A stretch of DNA of 9,682 nt from Minisyncoccota bacterium (GCA_938044295.1 CALIRC010000105.1:1-9682), one strand, 5' to 3'; counted from the stretch's first letter, positions 1-4,946 are shown. A program made the numbers and translations. Notes: a model not told the origin generated them from the sequence alone.

Positions 1-43
1 CCAGGATGAAAACCTGGCGTCCTAACCACTAGACGAACGGGCC
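1..43 (-). tRNA. tRNA-Glu (UUC), 5' part, cut by window edge
   Basis: Read on the minus strand from 43 to 1, this gives a 5' acceptor strand (GGCCCGT), a D arm (GTCTAGTGGTTAGGAC) and a complete anticodon arm, CCAGG-TTTTCAT-CCTGG. The seven-base loop places TTC at the anticodon, so it decodes Glu. The variable, T and 3' acceptor parts lie beyond the left edge. The 5' end sits only 3 nt after the stop codon of the broken GIY-YIG gene upstream of it on the same strand. A 27-nt part of this tRNA (9-35) recurs exactly at 347-373. Confidence 0.9.
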
Positions 44-46
44 ATG

Positions 47-292
47 CTATAACTCTAAGCGCTTGCACAAATCTGATTTCACTGCTGCATTTTTCTTCAG
101 TGAAAATTCCCTCTTTCTGGCAATAGTCTTGTCATTATAAGCTTCATAGTACACCAACTCAAATGGTGTCAGATGCTTTATAGATTTCGTTTTGCCTGCA
201 TTGTGCTGTTCTAAACGCTTACGTAAATTCGACGTACTACCAATGTAGTTGTATTTCTTCTTTGTACTTCAAATTACGTAAACGTAGAACAT
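47..292 (-). pseudogene. GIY-YIG family small nuclease gene, interrupted by in-frame TGA
   Basis: The minus strand from the ATG at 292-290 to the TAG at 49-47 encodes 81 residue positions typical of the single-domain GIY-YIG nucleases (UvrC N-terminal/YhbQ-like). The GIY strand appears as MFYVYVI and the YIG strand as YNYIGSTSNLRKRLEQHN. These are followed by the family features KTKSIKHLTPFELVYYEAY and the basic ARKREFSLKK segment. Codon 8 is TGA (271-269), where relatives usually carry a charged residue such as Lys. TGA is a genuine stop elsewhere in the window, so the frame is broken. No usual start codon follows that would keep the GIY strand, so a protein begun downstream would lack it. 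The gene may be a recent pseudogene, a readthrough case or a sequencing error. It abuts tRNA-Glu on the same strand, and a scrap of a second copy lies at 409-426. Confidence 0.8.
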
Positions 293-316
293 CTCTGCTA
301 TGTTATAGAAAGGATG

Positions 317-346
317 TCACCCAGAGGGTGATCAGCCTCTGGCTGA
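317..346. repeat. Two abutting 15-bp palindromes with AGA/TCT loops
   Basis: Positions 317-331 read TCACCC-AGA-GGGTGA and 332-346 read TCAGCC-TCT-GGCTGA. Each is a perfect 6-bp stem with a 3-nt loop, and they touch without a spacer. The loops are complementary, so the pair can also fold as one larger stem (CCAGAGG 321-327 with CCTCTGG 336-342). A third, slightly imperfect member lies at 378-393. They separate the GIY-YIG start from the tRNA-Glu fragment and resemble REP-type palindromes in size and form. They could also be transcribed as hairpins in the leader of the GIY-YIG gene. Confidence 0.75.
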
Positions 347-373
347 AAAACCTGGCGTCCTAACCACTAGACG
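347..373 (-). pseudogene. tRNA-Glu fragment (27-nt exact copy of D and 5' anticodon arm)
   Basis: These 27 bases are identical to positions 9-35 of the tRNA-Glu at the left edge, in the same orientation, covering the D arm and the 5' side of the anticodon arm. The sequence then diverges: there is no matching 3' anticodon stem, no T arm and no acceptor partner, so it cannot form a working tRNA. The fragment is bounded by the palindromes at 332-346 and 378-393, which share GCCTCTGGC as a direct repeat (335-343 and 381-389). Confidence 0.8.
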
Positions 374-377
374 CGTG

Positions 378-393
378 TCCGCCTCTGGCAGGA
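378..393. repeat. Third short palindrome with TCT loop
   Basis: TCCGCC-TCT-GGCAGGA is a 6-bp stem with a single bulged A and the same TCT loop as the pair at 317-346. It bounds the tRNA-Glu fragment on the other side. A weaker relative, CCAG-TCT-CTGG, is at 488-498. Confidence 0.6.
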
Positions 394-408
394 ACGGTTC
401 GTGTTATC

Positions 409-426
409 TTCTAAACGCTTGCACAA
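409..426 (-). pseudogene. Scrap of a second GIY-YIG gene 3' end
   Basis: On the minus strand this reads as codons for LCKRLE, matching 16 of 18 bases of the 3' end of the GIY-YIG gene (53-70). As there, it lies just upstream of tRNA-Glu sequence, here the 347-373 fragment. The match is short, so on its own it would be weak. The identical order next to a second tRNA-Glu piece is what supports it. Upstream codons on this strand do not continue the GIY-YIG protein convincingly. Confidence 0.45.
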
Positions 427-429
427 CTT

Positions 430-800
430 TTTCTTAGTGCTTTACGGTTGCTGTGCACGACGTATCGAGCCACTTATGTGATACTTGCCAGTCTCTGGTG
501 AGGATTGGCTGTATTTAGACCAGAGATTGTAGATTAATACAAATAGATGCATCAACCCTATATTTGACAATGTGTTCAATTATACATTTTTTCTGCAAAA
601 ATGCAATACTATTTTTGGAAAAACTGCGATCCCGATAACCTCCCTCCTCTCGATACAGTTATAACCAGATACCTTATAGGTAATTTTTCTATAGCGTCCG
701 CAGTATTGCATTTGTACTCGTGGCAATATAGCGATTATTACACCAACCCAGATATGCATATCTTTCATTTTTTCAGTTTTTTTGCTTTTCGCCCTTGTTC
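430..800. other. Non-coding stretch with inverted repeats
   Basis: I see no convincing gene here. The open frames on both strands (601-822 plus, 580-768 minus) lack ribosome binding sites and cross an inverted repeat. The stretch holds an 8-bp inverted repeat (TCTCTGGT 492-499 with ACCAGAGA 519-526) and a 12-bp inverted repeat at 599-713. The left part is probably the decayed flank of the tRNA/GIY-YIG rearrangement. Confidence 0.5.
599..713. repeat. 12-bp perfect inverted repeat enclosing ~90 nt
   Basis: AAATGCAATACT (599-610) is the exact reverse complement of AGTATTGCATTT (702-713). The interior contains smaller hairpins such as ACCT-TAT-AGGT (671-681). It could be a short non-autonomous element or a structured RNA. 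I recognise neither a known RNA family nor target-site duplications. Confidence 0.5.
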
Positions 801-807
801 CGAAATA

Positions 808-836
808 TTGACAATTTTATAGAAAAATGCTTTAAT
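808..836 (+). promoter_or_regulatory. Sigma-70 promoter for the gene at 873
   Basis: TTGACA (808-813), a 17-nt spacer ending in TGC, and TTTAAT (831-836) give a consensus -35, an extended -10 and ideal spacing. Transcription should start near 843, leaving a ~30-nt leader that contains the GGAGA ribosome binding site. Confidence 0.7.
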
Positions 837-872
837 TAATTTATCTGTTCTTGAACATACTTGGAGAAAATA

Positions 873-1232
873 ATGCACACAACTACTGTCCCAGATCATC
901 TTTTTGTTTATTCACATTGTGTAGACAAAGGTTACCCCGATGACGACAATCCCTTAGTATCTATCATAAATAAACTGAAACGTGGTATTTCTTTCGAGGG
1001 ATATGACATGTCAATTAGAATCACATGGCGTACTGTAGATTGTGAGCCAGGCAATCAATTGAGAAAAGCGGGTATCCTTTTTTCTGGAGATGCTGGACTT
1101 GTGCTGCGCTCATATATTGAGCAACGCGGCATCTCTGATGTGGAAGTTTATACTGGCTATGAACATGAAGTCTTTCGACCGCTGCAAGATGAGAACCGAC
1201 CTACACTCAACAGTATTGCGGTGGCAAGCTGA
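873..1232 (+). CDS. Hypothetical protein, 119 aa
   Basis: I do not recognise this protein. The frame is open from a TTG at 861, but GGAGA at 863-867 lies 5 nt before the ATG at 873 and fixes the start there, giving MHTTTVPDHLF. The product is soluble-looking, acidic near the start (GYPDDDNP), mixed in the middle, and has no membrane segment or signal peptide. There is a Gly-rich turn (GILFSGDAG) at about residues 67-75, and the sequence alternates short hydrophobic and charged stretches as expected of a small alpha/beta domain. It has its own promoter (808-836) and terminator (1264-1292), so it is monocistronic. It ends in TGA. The gene unit resembles those at 1445 and 8759: strong ribosome binding site, short product, no recognisable family. 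The protein sequences are not visibly related. Confidence 0.7.
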   Translation: MHTTTVPDHLFVYSHCVDKGYPDDDNPLVSIINKLKRGISFEGYDMSIRITWRTVDCEPGNQLRKAGILFSGDAGLVLRSYIEQRGISDVEVYTGYEHEVFRPLQDENRPTLNSIAVAS

Positions 1233-1263
1233 TGCAGCTTGCTCTAGTGTTATTACTACTGTA

Positions 1264-1292
1264 CCGATGCACACCATGTGCATCGGTTTTTT
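1264..1292 (+). terminator. Intrinsic terminator after the 873 gene
   Basis: CCGATGCACA-CCA-TGTGCATCGG is a perfect 10-bp stem with a 3-nt loop, followed by six T (1287-1292). It lies 31 nt after the stop codon. Confidence 0.93.
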
Positions 1293-1349
1293 CATGTTAT
1301 TTCTACTTTATCTTTCTGTTACTTTTATCTTCATATTAGGATTTTTATC

Positions 1350-1378
1350 TTGACTGTTTAGATGATTCACTCTATGCT
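1350..1378 (+). promoter_or_regulatory. Probable promoter for the gene at 1445
   Basis: TTGACT (1350-1355), a 17-nt spacer and TATGCT (1373-1378) fit a sigma-70 promoter with a good -35 and a fair -10. The leader would be about 60 nt. A TATAGT at 1414-1419 is an alternative -10 but has no -35 at the right distance. Confidence 0.5.
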
Positions 1379-1444
1379 TGGGGTACTTTCACCGTAAGGA
1401 ACGTGTGCACTTTTATAGTTTTTAATATCTAGGGAGATATTGTT

Positions 1445-1849
1445 ATGGTTCTTAGTTCGACTCTTTTGGAGCAGTTTAAAAAACTCCACCTCAATCAACC
1501 TGAAACCGTAGAGGACTTCGTTGTCGCTATGGCGACAGCACAGGACGATCACCATGTTTGTGATATGCTCGAAGCAATGGGTATCACAATCAACGATAAA
1601 ATCATGCGATTTGATCATGGAGATCTATCTGGTCTTCGCGGTGTGACAATCGGCGGACCAAATGTGGAAAATCTGCAAATACTGCAACGCATTGTCCATG
1701 CCGAGGATGCGCATAGTATTCATGTTTTTTTTACACGATTTACCGATGAAGAAAAGCGCTATAAGCAACTATACCCCACGCCACCTGCTGATGTTACGAG
1801 TATGGTGACACGAGGTTTACCAGTACATTTGCAAAAAATTCATCTGTAA
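1445..1849 (+). CDS. Hypothetical protein, 134 aa
   Basis: I do not recognise this protein. The ATG at 1445 has a strong ribosome binding site, GGGAGA (1432-1437), 7 nt upstream. The product is predicted soluble, with no signal peptide or membrane segment. Residues 1-45 look helical (LLEQFKKLHL, then VEDFVVAMATAQ). The centre holds DGL-like turns (GDLSGLRGVTIGGPN, about residues 59-73), followed by a helix (NLQILQRIVHAED), a beta-like stretch (SIHVFFTRF) and a basic/His-containing tail ending HLQKIHL. Clustered His residues (DDHHVCDM) could bind metal, but nothing proves it. It has its own promoter and shares a bidirectional terminator with the convergent sigma factor gene. Confidence 0.75.
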   Translation: MVLSSTLLEQFKKLHLNQPETVEDFVVAMATAQDDHHVCDMLEAMGITINDKIMRFDHGDLSGLRGVTIGGPNVENLQILQRIVHAEDAHSIHVFFTRFTDEEKRYKQLYPTPPADVTSMVTRGLPVHLQKIHL

Positions 1850-1867
1850 TTTTACAAATGCACAAAT

Positions 1868-1896
1868 AAAACGCGATCAATTGGTCGCGTTTTTTT
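1868..1896. terminator. Bidirectional intrinsic terminator between convergent genes
   Basis: An 11-bp stem (1868-1878 with 1883-1893, one T-G pair) encloses the tetraloop AATT. On the plus strand the T-run at 1890-1896 follows and terminates the 1445 gene. On the minus strand the stem is followed by TTTTATTTG and terminates the sigma factor gene. The TGA stop of the sigma gene (1879-1877) lies inside this hairpin. Confidence 0.9.
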
Positions 1897-2479
1897 CTGT
1901 AAAGTTTTCATTTTTTAAGACGATTTCTAAAAGCTTTTTCTTTGCTCTTCTGACGAGAGTGCCGACTGTATTTACTGGCTTACCGATAACATCACTTATT
2001 TCTTTGTAGGAGAGGTCTTCGATGTACCGCAGATGGATCACTTGTGCGTAATTATCTGGTAGTTCGCTAATCGCTGCATGCATCTGTACTTTTAGCTCTT
2101 GTTGAAACCATTTATCTAGTGACGAGAGCTCTGCGTCGATGAGGGCTTTTTCGTCATTTAGAGATAATTCTTCTTCTATGGAGATCGTCTTTTTTTTTGT
2201 ACGCTTGGAGATGAGCGTTAGTGCCTCGTTGTGCGCTATTCGGTAGATCCATGGAGAAAACTTCCGCGTGGGGTCAAATTTTTGAATATTTTTATGTGCT
2301 TTAATGAGGGTTTCTTGTACCATGTCATTTGCTTCGTCAGTGTTTTCTGCGTAGCGCATGACGTAGTGTGTCAGTTTTTTACGGTAGCGATCTGTGAGTA
2401 TGTCAAAATCAGCATCATGTCCTTTTAGTACTGATGCTGCGATTTCCTCATCTGATTTGTTGACAGCGTTTTTTGACAT
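1877..2479 (-). CDS. ECF-like sigma-70 family RNA polymerase sigma factor, 200 aa
   Basis: This is an alternative sigma factor of the ECF (RpoE-like) two-domain type. The region 2 domain spans about residues 22-95: the helix EANDMVQETLIKAHKNIQKF is the core-binding part, and FSPWIYRIAHNEALTLISK matches the region 2.3/2.4 helix that melts and reads the -10. Region 4 spans about 131-184, with the helix-turn-helix LSYKEISDVIGKPVNTVGTL and the basic stretch VRRAKKKL. The acidic, Ser-rich linker 98-125 joins them; sigma-3 is absent. Length is normal for the family. No anti-sigma factor lies next to it, so its control is not visible here. The ATG at 2479 has no Shine-Dalgarno and lies 6 nt after an extended -10 box, so the mRNA may be leaderless. 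Codons for the last residues (KNATN) fall in the bidirectional terminator. Confidence 0.95.
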   Translation of the reverse strand: MSKNAVNKSDEEIAASVLKGHDADFDILTDRYRKKLTHYVMRYAENTDEANDMVQETLIKAHKNIQKFDPTRKFSPWIYRIAHNEALTLISKRTKKKTISIEEELSLNDEKALIDAELSSLDKWFQQELKVQMHAAISELPDNYAQVIHLRYIEDLSYKEISDVIGKPVNTVGTLVRRAKKKLLEIVLKNENFTEKNATN

Positions 2480-2485
2480 GGTTTA

Positions 2486-2494
2486 ATAATAGCA
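2486..2494 (-). promoter_or_regulatory. Extended -10 element of the sigma factor gene
   Basis: On the minus strand TGC-TATTAT (2494-2486) is an extended -10 motif. Six bases (TAAACC) separate it from the ATG, which puts the expected transcription start at or beside the start codon. No -35 is recognisable at 17 nt (GTAAAA), as often seen with extended -10 promoters. Confidence 0.5.
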
Positions 2495-2550
2495 CTATCA
2501 GAACTTTTTTTTACTATCCCCTCCCTGAGGATTTATCTGTGAGATTCAGA

Positions 2551-2579
2551 TTGATTCTCGCGTATATTCGCATCATACA
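2551..2579 (+). promoter_or_regulatory. Possible promoter of tsaD
   Basis: TTGATT (2551-2556), a 17-nt spacer and CATACA (2574-2579) lie directly before tsaD. Transcription would begin within a base or two of the ATG at 2588, giving a leaderless or near-leaderless mRNA, in line with the absence of a Shine-Dalgarno. The -10 match is weak; TATATT at 2563-2568 is an alternative without a good -35. Confidence 0.35.
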
Positions 2580-2587
2580 CTTTTTTT

Positions 2588-3712
2588 ATGAAAATACTAG
2601 CGATAGAGTCCAGCGCTGATGAAACAAGCGTCGCACATGTAGAGTATGTAAATGACAACTTAATCGTGCATAAAAACTTTATTGCATCACAGATTGATAT
2701 GCACCGTACATATGGAGGGATCGTGCCAAATCTTGCTGGGAAATTTCATGCTGAGAACATTATGCCACTCCTCCACGAGGCTGCTATTTCACCAGAAGAA
2801 ACGGACCTGATTGCCGTTACTTCTGGTCCTGGGCTGATGCCGTGCCTTGTAGTAGGTGTGAGTGCTGCTAATGCGCTTGCATTTGCATGGCAAAAACCCA
2901 TCATACCAATCCACCATATCGAAGGTCATATCTATGCCAACTGGATTGCCCCTGCGAAACCACAGTTTCCTGCGCTGGCACTTGTCGTCAGTGGTGGTCA
3001 TACACAGCTCATGCTTATGCACGATCACCTCAGCTATGAGATCATCGGTCAGACACAGGATGATGCGGTAGGTGAAGCCTATGACAAGGCTGCTCGTTTG
3101 CTCGGTCTCCCTTACCCTGGTGGACCTGAGATCGATCGACGTGCACAAGCGTATGCAGATGCCTATCCGGACGATTTCGAGACCACCAAACTTCTCACAC
3201 GACCCATGCTGCACAGCGGTGACTACCAATTTTCTTTTTCTGGATTGAAAACTGCTGTGCTTTATGCTGTGCGGGATTATCAAAAAGAAAAGCTTCTTGT
3301 AAACGGACTTGTAGCTAAGAGCATTGCGAAGACAGACTATGAAAGTGTAGAACTGCCAAAAGCTTTTGTGGAGAAAATGTGTTTTGCCTTTCAGGAAGCT
3401 GCTGTAGATGTACTTGTCACCAAGACACTGAAAGCTGCACAGGAATATGGTGTGCAGTCTGTCTTACTTGCTGGTGGTGTGAGTGCAAACAAGAAGCTTC
3501 GCAGCACACTTGCCTCTTTCCTCGCCCACGACTGTCCGCACGCTTCATTTCATGTGCCAGCGTTTGCATACTGCCTCGACAATGGCGCAATGATCGGTGC
3601 TGCGGCTGCGTACCGCTGGGAACGCATGCCTCAAAAAGAAAAAGAGGACTGTCATGAGACAGTCCTCGCGCAGTCGAATCTTACTCTCAACAATCTTACG
3701 CACAGTCCTTAA
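2588..3712 (+). CDS. tsaD: tRNA N6-adenosine threonylcarbamoyltransferase TsaD, 374 aa
   Basis: TsaD transfers the threonylcarbamoyl group from threonylcarbamoyl-AMP to A37 of tRNAs that read ANN codons, acting in the cytoplasm with TsaB and TsaE. The ASKHA-fold nucleotide motifs are present: the opening KILAIESSADETSVA (2-16), VSGGHTQL (134-141), DDAVGEAYDKAARLLGLPYPG (158-178) and LLAGGVSANKKL (293-304). The metal ligands are visible as His110 and His114 in HHIEGH, and Asp331 in YCLDNGAMIG. FSFSGLKTA (215-223) is also characteristic. The protein is about 35 residues longer than the usual ~335-345. The excess lies partly in a segment around 232-258 and partly in a polar C-terminal tail (about 344-374). 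That tail is coded across a hairpin that acts as a terminator on the other strand. No Shine-Dalgarno precedes the ATG. TsaB and TsaE are not in this window. Confidence 0.97.
   Translation: MKILAIESSADETSVAHVEYVNDNLIVHKNFIASQIDMHRTYGGIVPNLAGKFHAENIMPLLHEAAISPEETDLIAVTSGPGLMPCLVVGVSAANALAFAWQKPIIPIHHIEGHIYANWIAPAKPQFPALALVVSGGHTQLMLMHDHLSYEIIGQTQDDAVGEAYDKAARLLGLPYPGGPEIDRRAQAYADAYPDDFETTKLLTRPMLHSGDYQFSFSGLKTAVLYAVRDYQKEKLLVNGLVAKSIAKTDYESVELPKAFVEKMCFAFQEAAVDVLVTKTLKAAQEYGVQSVLLAGGVSANKKLRSTLASFLAHDCPHASFHVPAFAYCLDNGAMIGAAAAYRWERMPQKEKEDCHETVLAQSNLTLNNLTHSP
3633..3667 (-). terminator. Minus-strand intrinsic terminator inside the 3' end of tsaD
   Basis: GAGGACTGTC (3644-3653), ATGA, GACAGTCCTC (3658-3667) is a perfect 10-bp stem. 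On the minus strand it is followed at once by TTTTTCTTTTT (3643-3633), a textbook U-tract. On the plus strand GCGCAGTCG follows, so it does not end tsaD transcription, and it lies 45 nt before the tsaD stop. It therefore implies a leftward transcript entering the 3' end of tsaD. Confidence 0.75.
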
Positions 3713-3812
3713 TCCAATCTATGATGATTTTACTACGATTAGGAATGTGACATTTTTATTATTTCAAAAGTACTGCAAAAAATTTTCACTGAATACTCTC
3801 CTCAATTCGAAT
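3633..3812 (-). ncRNA. Predicted ~180-nt antisense transcript overlapping tsaD 3' end
   Basis: A minus-strand promoter (TTGACT-17-TATAAC, 3847-3819) points left and would start near 3812. The next strong feature on that strand is the intrinsic terminator at 3667-3633. The RNA between them would overlap the last ~80 nt of tsaD. It could carry a 16-codon frame beginning GTG at 3775 (MKIFCSTFEIIKMSHS) behind GAGGAG, but this is too short to claim as a gene. This is inference from paired signals; no conserved RNA family is recognised. Confidence 0.35.
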
Positions 3813-3818
3813 ATTTTT

Positions 3819-3847
3819 GTTATACAATATTAGTATTATATAGTCAA
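3819..3847 (-). promoter_or_regulatory. Divergent minus-strand promoter sharing the palindrome
   Basis: Read on the minus strand: TTGACT (3847-3842), 17 nt, TATAAC (3824-3819). The -35 is the other half of the palindrome at 3841-3854. It would drive a leftward transcript towards the terminator at 3667-3633. Confidence 0.45.
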
Positions 3848-3854
3848 TTGACTA
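3841..3854. promoter_or_regulatory. Perfect 14-bp palindrome TAGTCAATTGACTA (candidate operator)
   Basis: The palindrome carries a TTGACT -35 box on each strand. A dimeric repressor bound here would cover both -35 boxes and could shut the export operon and the divergent transcript together. The size and AT-rich centre suit MarR-like regulators, but no such gene is in the window, so the binding protein is unknown. Confidence 0.5.
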
Positions 3855-3876
3855 CATGGATTTGGTCCTGTATACT
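3848..3876 (+). promoter_or_regulatory. Sigma-70 promoter of the export operon
   Basis: TTGACT (3848-3853), a 17-nt spacer and TATACT (3871-3876) give five of six consensus bases in each box. Transcription should start near 3883, leaving a ~17-nt leader without a Shine-Dalgarno before the ATG at 3900. Confidence 0.75.
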
Positions 3877-3899
3877 AGATGTATTGTTAATGCTTTTGT

Positions 3900-4946
3900 A
3901 TGAAGAAATGGATTAAAAGGTTACTTTTTTGGGCGATCATTTTAGTTGTTGGCGGTTTTTTGCTCTGGAAATTTTTTGGTCCTAAGGATGTAGACCCTCC
4001 TGAGTCGTATGTTGTTAATACTTCTGATGTTCAGTCATCTGTGAGTATCAATGCCACACTTACGCCACAGATCTATGCAAATATCGGCGCAGAAACACTT
4101 ACTGAAGTTATGCAAGTTCATGCAGAAGTTGGGGATATTGTTGAGGAGGGAGACACACTTGTTACACTCGATCGCGCTGCGCTGTGGAAACAGATAGAGA
4201 TTGCAAAGCTCGATGTGGAGCGCGCAGTACTTGCCGAACAACAAGGTCGTGAAGATTCTAGCAACCTCCCGCGACGCAATAGATTGAGCCTTAAGAAAGC
4301 CTCCGAACAAGCACGACAGCGACTTCAAGAGCTTTATATTTTAAATCAAAAAGGCGTACTTACCTCTCCGATCAGTGGACTTGTGACGACGATGAATGCA
4401 CGTGAGGGTGAGGTTGTCACTGGTACGACATCGCCTGTTGCAGGTGTGACTGCGGGAACAATCATCCGTATCATCGATCCAGCTTCACTTGAGGTAGAAG
4501 CATTTATCTCTGAGTCTGATATTGTCGAAATGCGACTTGGACAAAAAGCTGAAATGACCTTTGACGCCCTTCCAGAAGAGACATTTTCTGCGCACATTAC
4601 GCATATTGATCCAGAAGCCTCCTCTATCCAAGATGTCATTTATTTCAAAACAACGTTTGCGATCGATAATCTTGATGATCGCATCCGCAGTGGCATGAGT
4701 GGTGATGTTGATATCATTACACAGGAGGCTGCAAATGTTACTGCCCTACCACTGCGATTTGTCGGTCGTGATGATAATGGTCTCTTCGTCTGGACCGAGG
4801 ATGGTGTAGATGCCAAAGGTATAGTGCAATACAAAAAAACCGTTATTGCGACAGGTGTAGAAGGTGATGAAGGACTTGTCGAAATTCTCTCTGGTGTTAC
4901 CAAGGGCACAAAAATCTATAACGTTGTGGAGGAGGATGAGAAGTAG
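3900..4946 (+). CDS. MacA/HlyD-type efflux adaptor (membrane fusion protein), 348 aa
   Basis: This is the extracytoplasmic adaptor that couples an ABC exporter to its substrate or to outer components. It begins with a positively charged stretch and one membrane segment (about residues 8-26), so it is anchored with the rest outside the cytoplasmic membrane. The split biotinyl-lipoyl-like domain is seen as LTEVMQVHAEVGDIVEEGDTLVTL (67-90) and GVLTSPISGLVTTMNAREGEVV (152-173). Between the halves is a short helical hairpin (about 92-148, rich in Lys, Arg, Gln and Glu). A beta-barrel region follows (LEVEAFISESDIVEMRLGQKAEM, 197-219), then a membrane-proximal domain to the end. The hairpin is short for MacA, which argues against contact with a TolC-like channel and fits a single-membrane envelope. 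It is the first gene of a four-gene operon, 40 nt before the ATPase gene. No Shine-Dalgarno is seen. Confidence 0.92.
   Translation: MKKWIKRLLFWAIILVVGGFLLWKFFGPKDVDPPESYVVNTSDVQSSVSINATLTPQIYANIGAETLTEVMQVHAEVGDIVEEGDTLVTLDRAALWKQIEIAKLDVERAVLAEQQGREDSSNLPRRNRLSLKKASEQARQRLQELYILNQKGVLTSPISGLVTTMNAREGEVVTGTTSPVAGVTAGTIIRIIDPASLEVEAFISESDIVEMRLGQKAEMTFDALPEETFSAHITHIDPEASSIQDVIYFKTTFAIDNLDDRIRSGMSGDVDIITQEAANVTALPLRFVGRDDNGLFVWTEDGVDAKGIVQYKKTVIATGVEGDEGLVEILSGVTKGTKIYNVVEEDEK

Noticed and set aside
269..271. UGA recoding (as in Gracilibacteria or mycoplasmas) to explain the GIY-YIG stop
   Set aside because: The 873 gene and the sigma factor both end in TGA close to or within terminators, which fits the standard code.
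317..393. CRISPR array
   Set aside because: The repeated units are short palindromes without regular spacers, and no Cas-like gene is present.
564..586. Possible promoter TTGACA with TATACA
   Set aside because: The spacer is only 11 nt, and no -10 occurs at 16-18 nt.
601..822. Open frame of 73 codons on the plus strand (and 580-768 on the minus strand)
   Set aside because: No ribosome binding site, odd composition, and both frames cross the 599-713 inverted repeat; they look like chance frames.
861..872. TTG start extending the 119-aa protein by four residues
   Set aside because: GGAGA at 863-867 lies inside this extension and is correctly spaced for the ATG at 873.
2789..3283. 164-codon open frame on the minus strand inside tsaD
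   Set aside because: Shadow of the well-supported tsaD frame, with no family resemblance.
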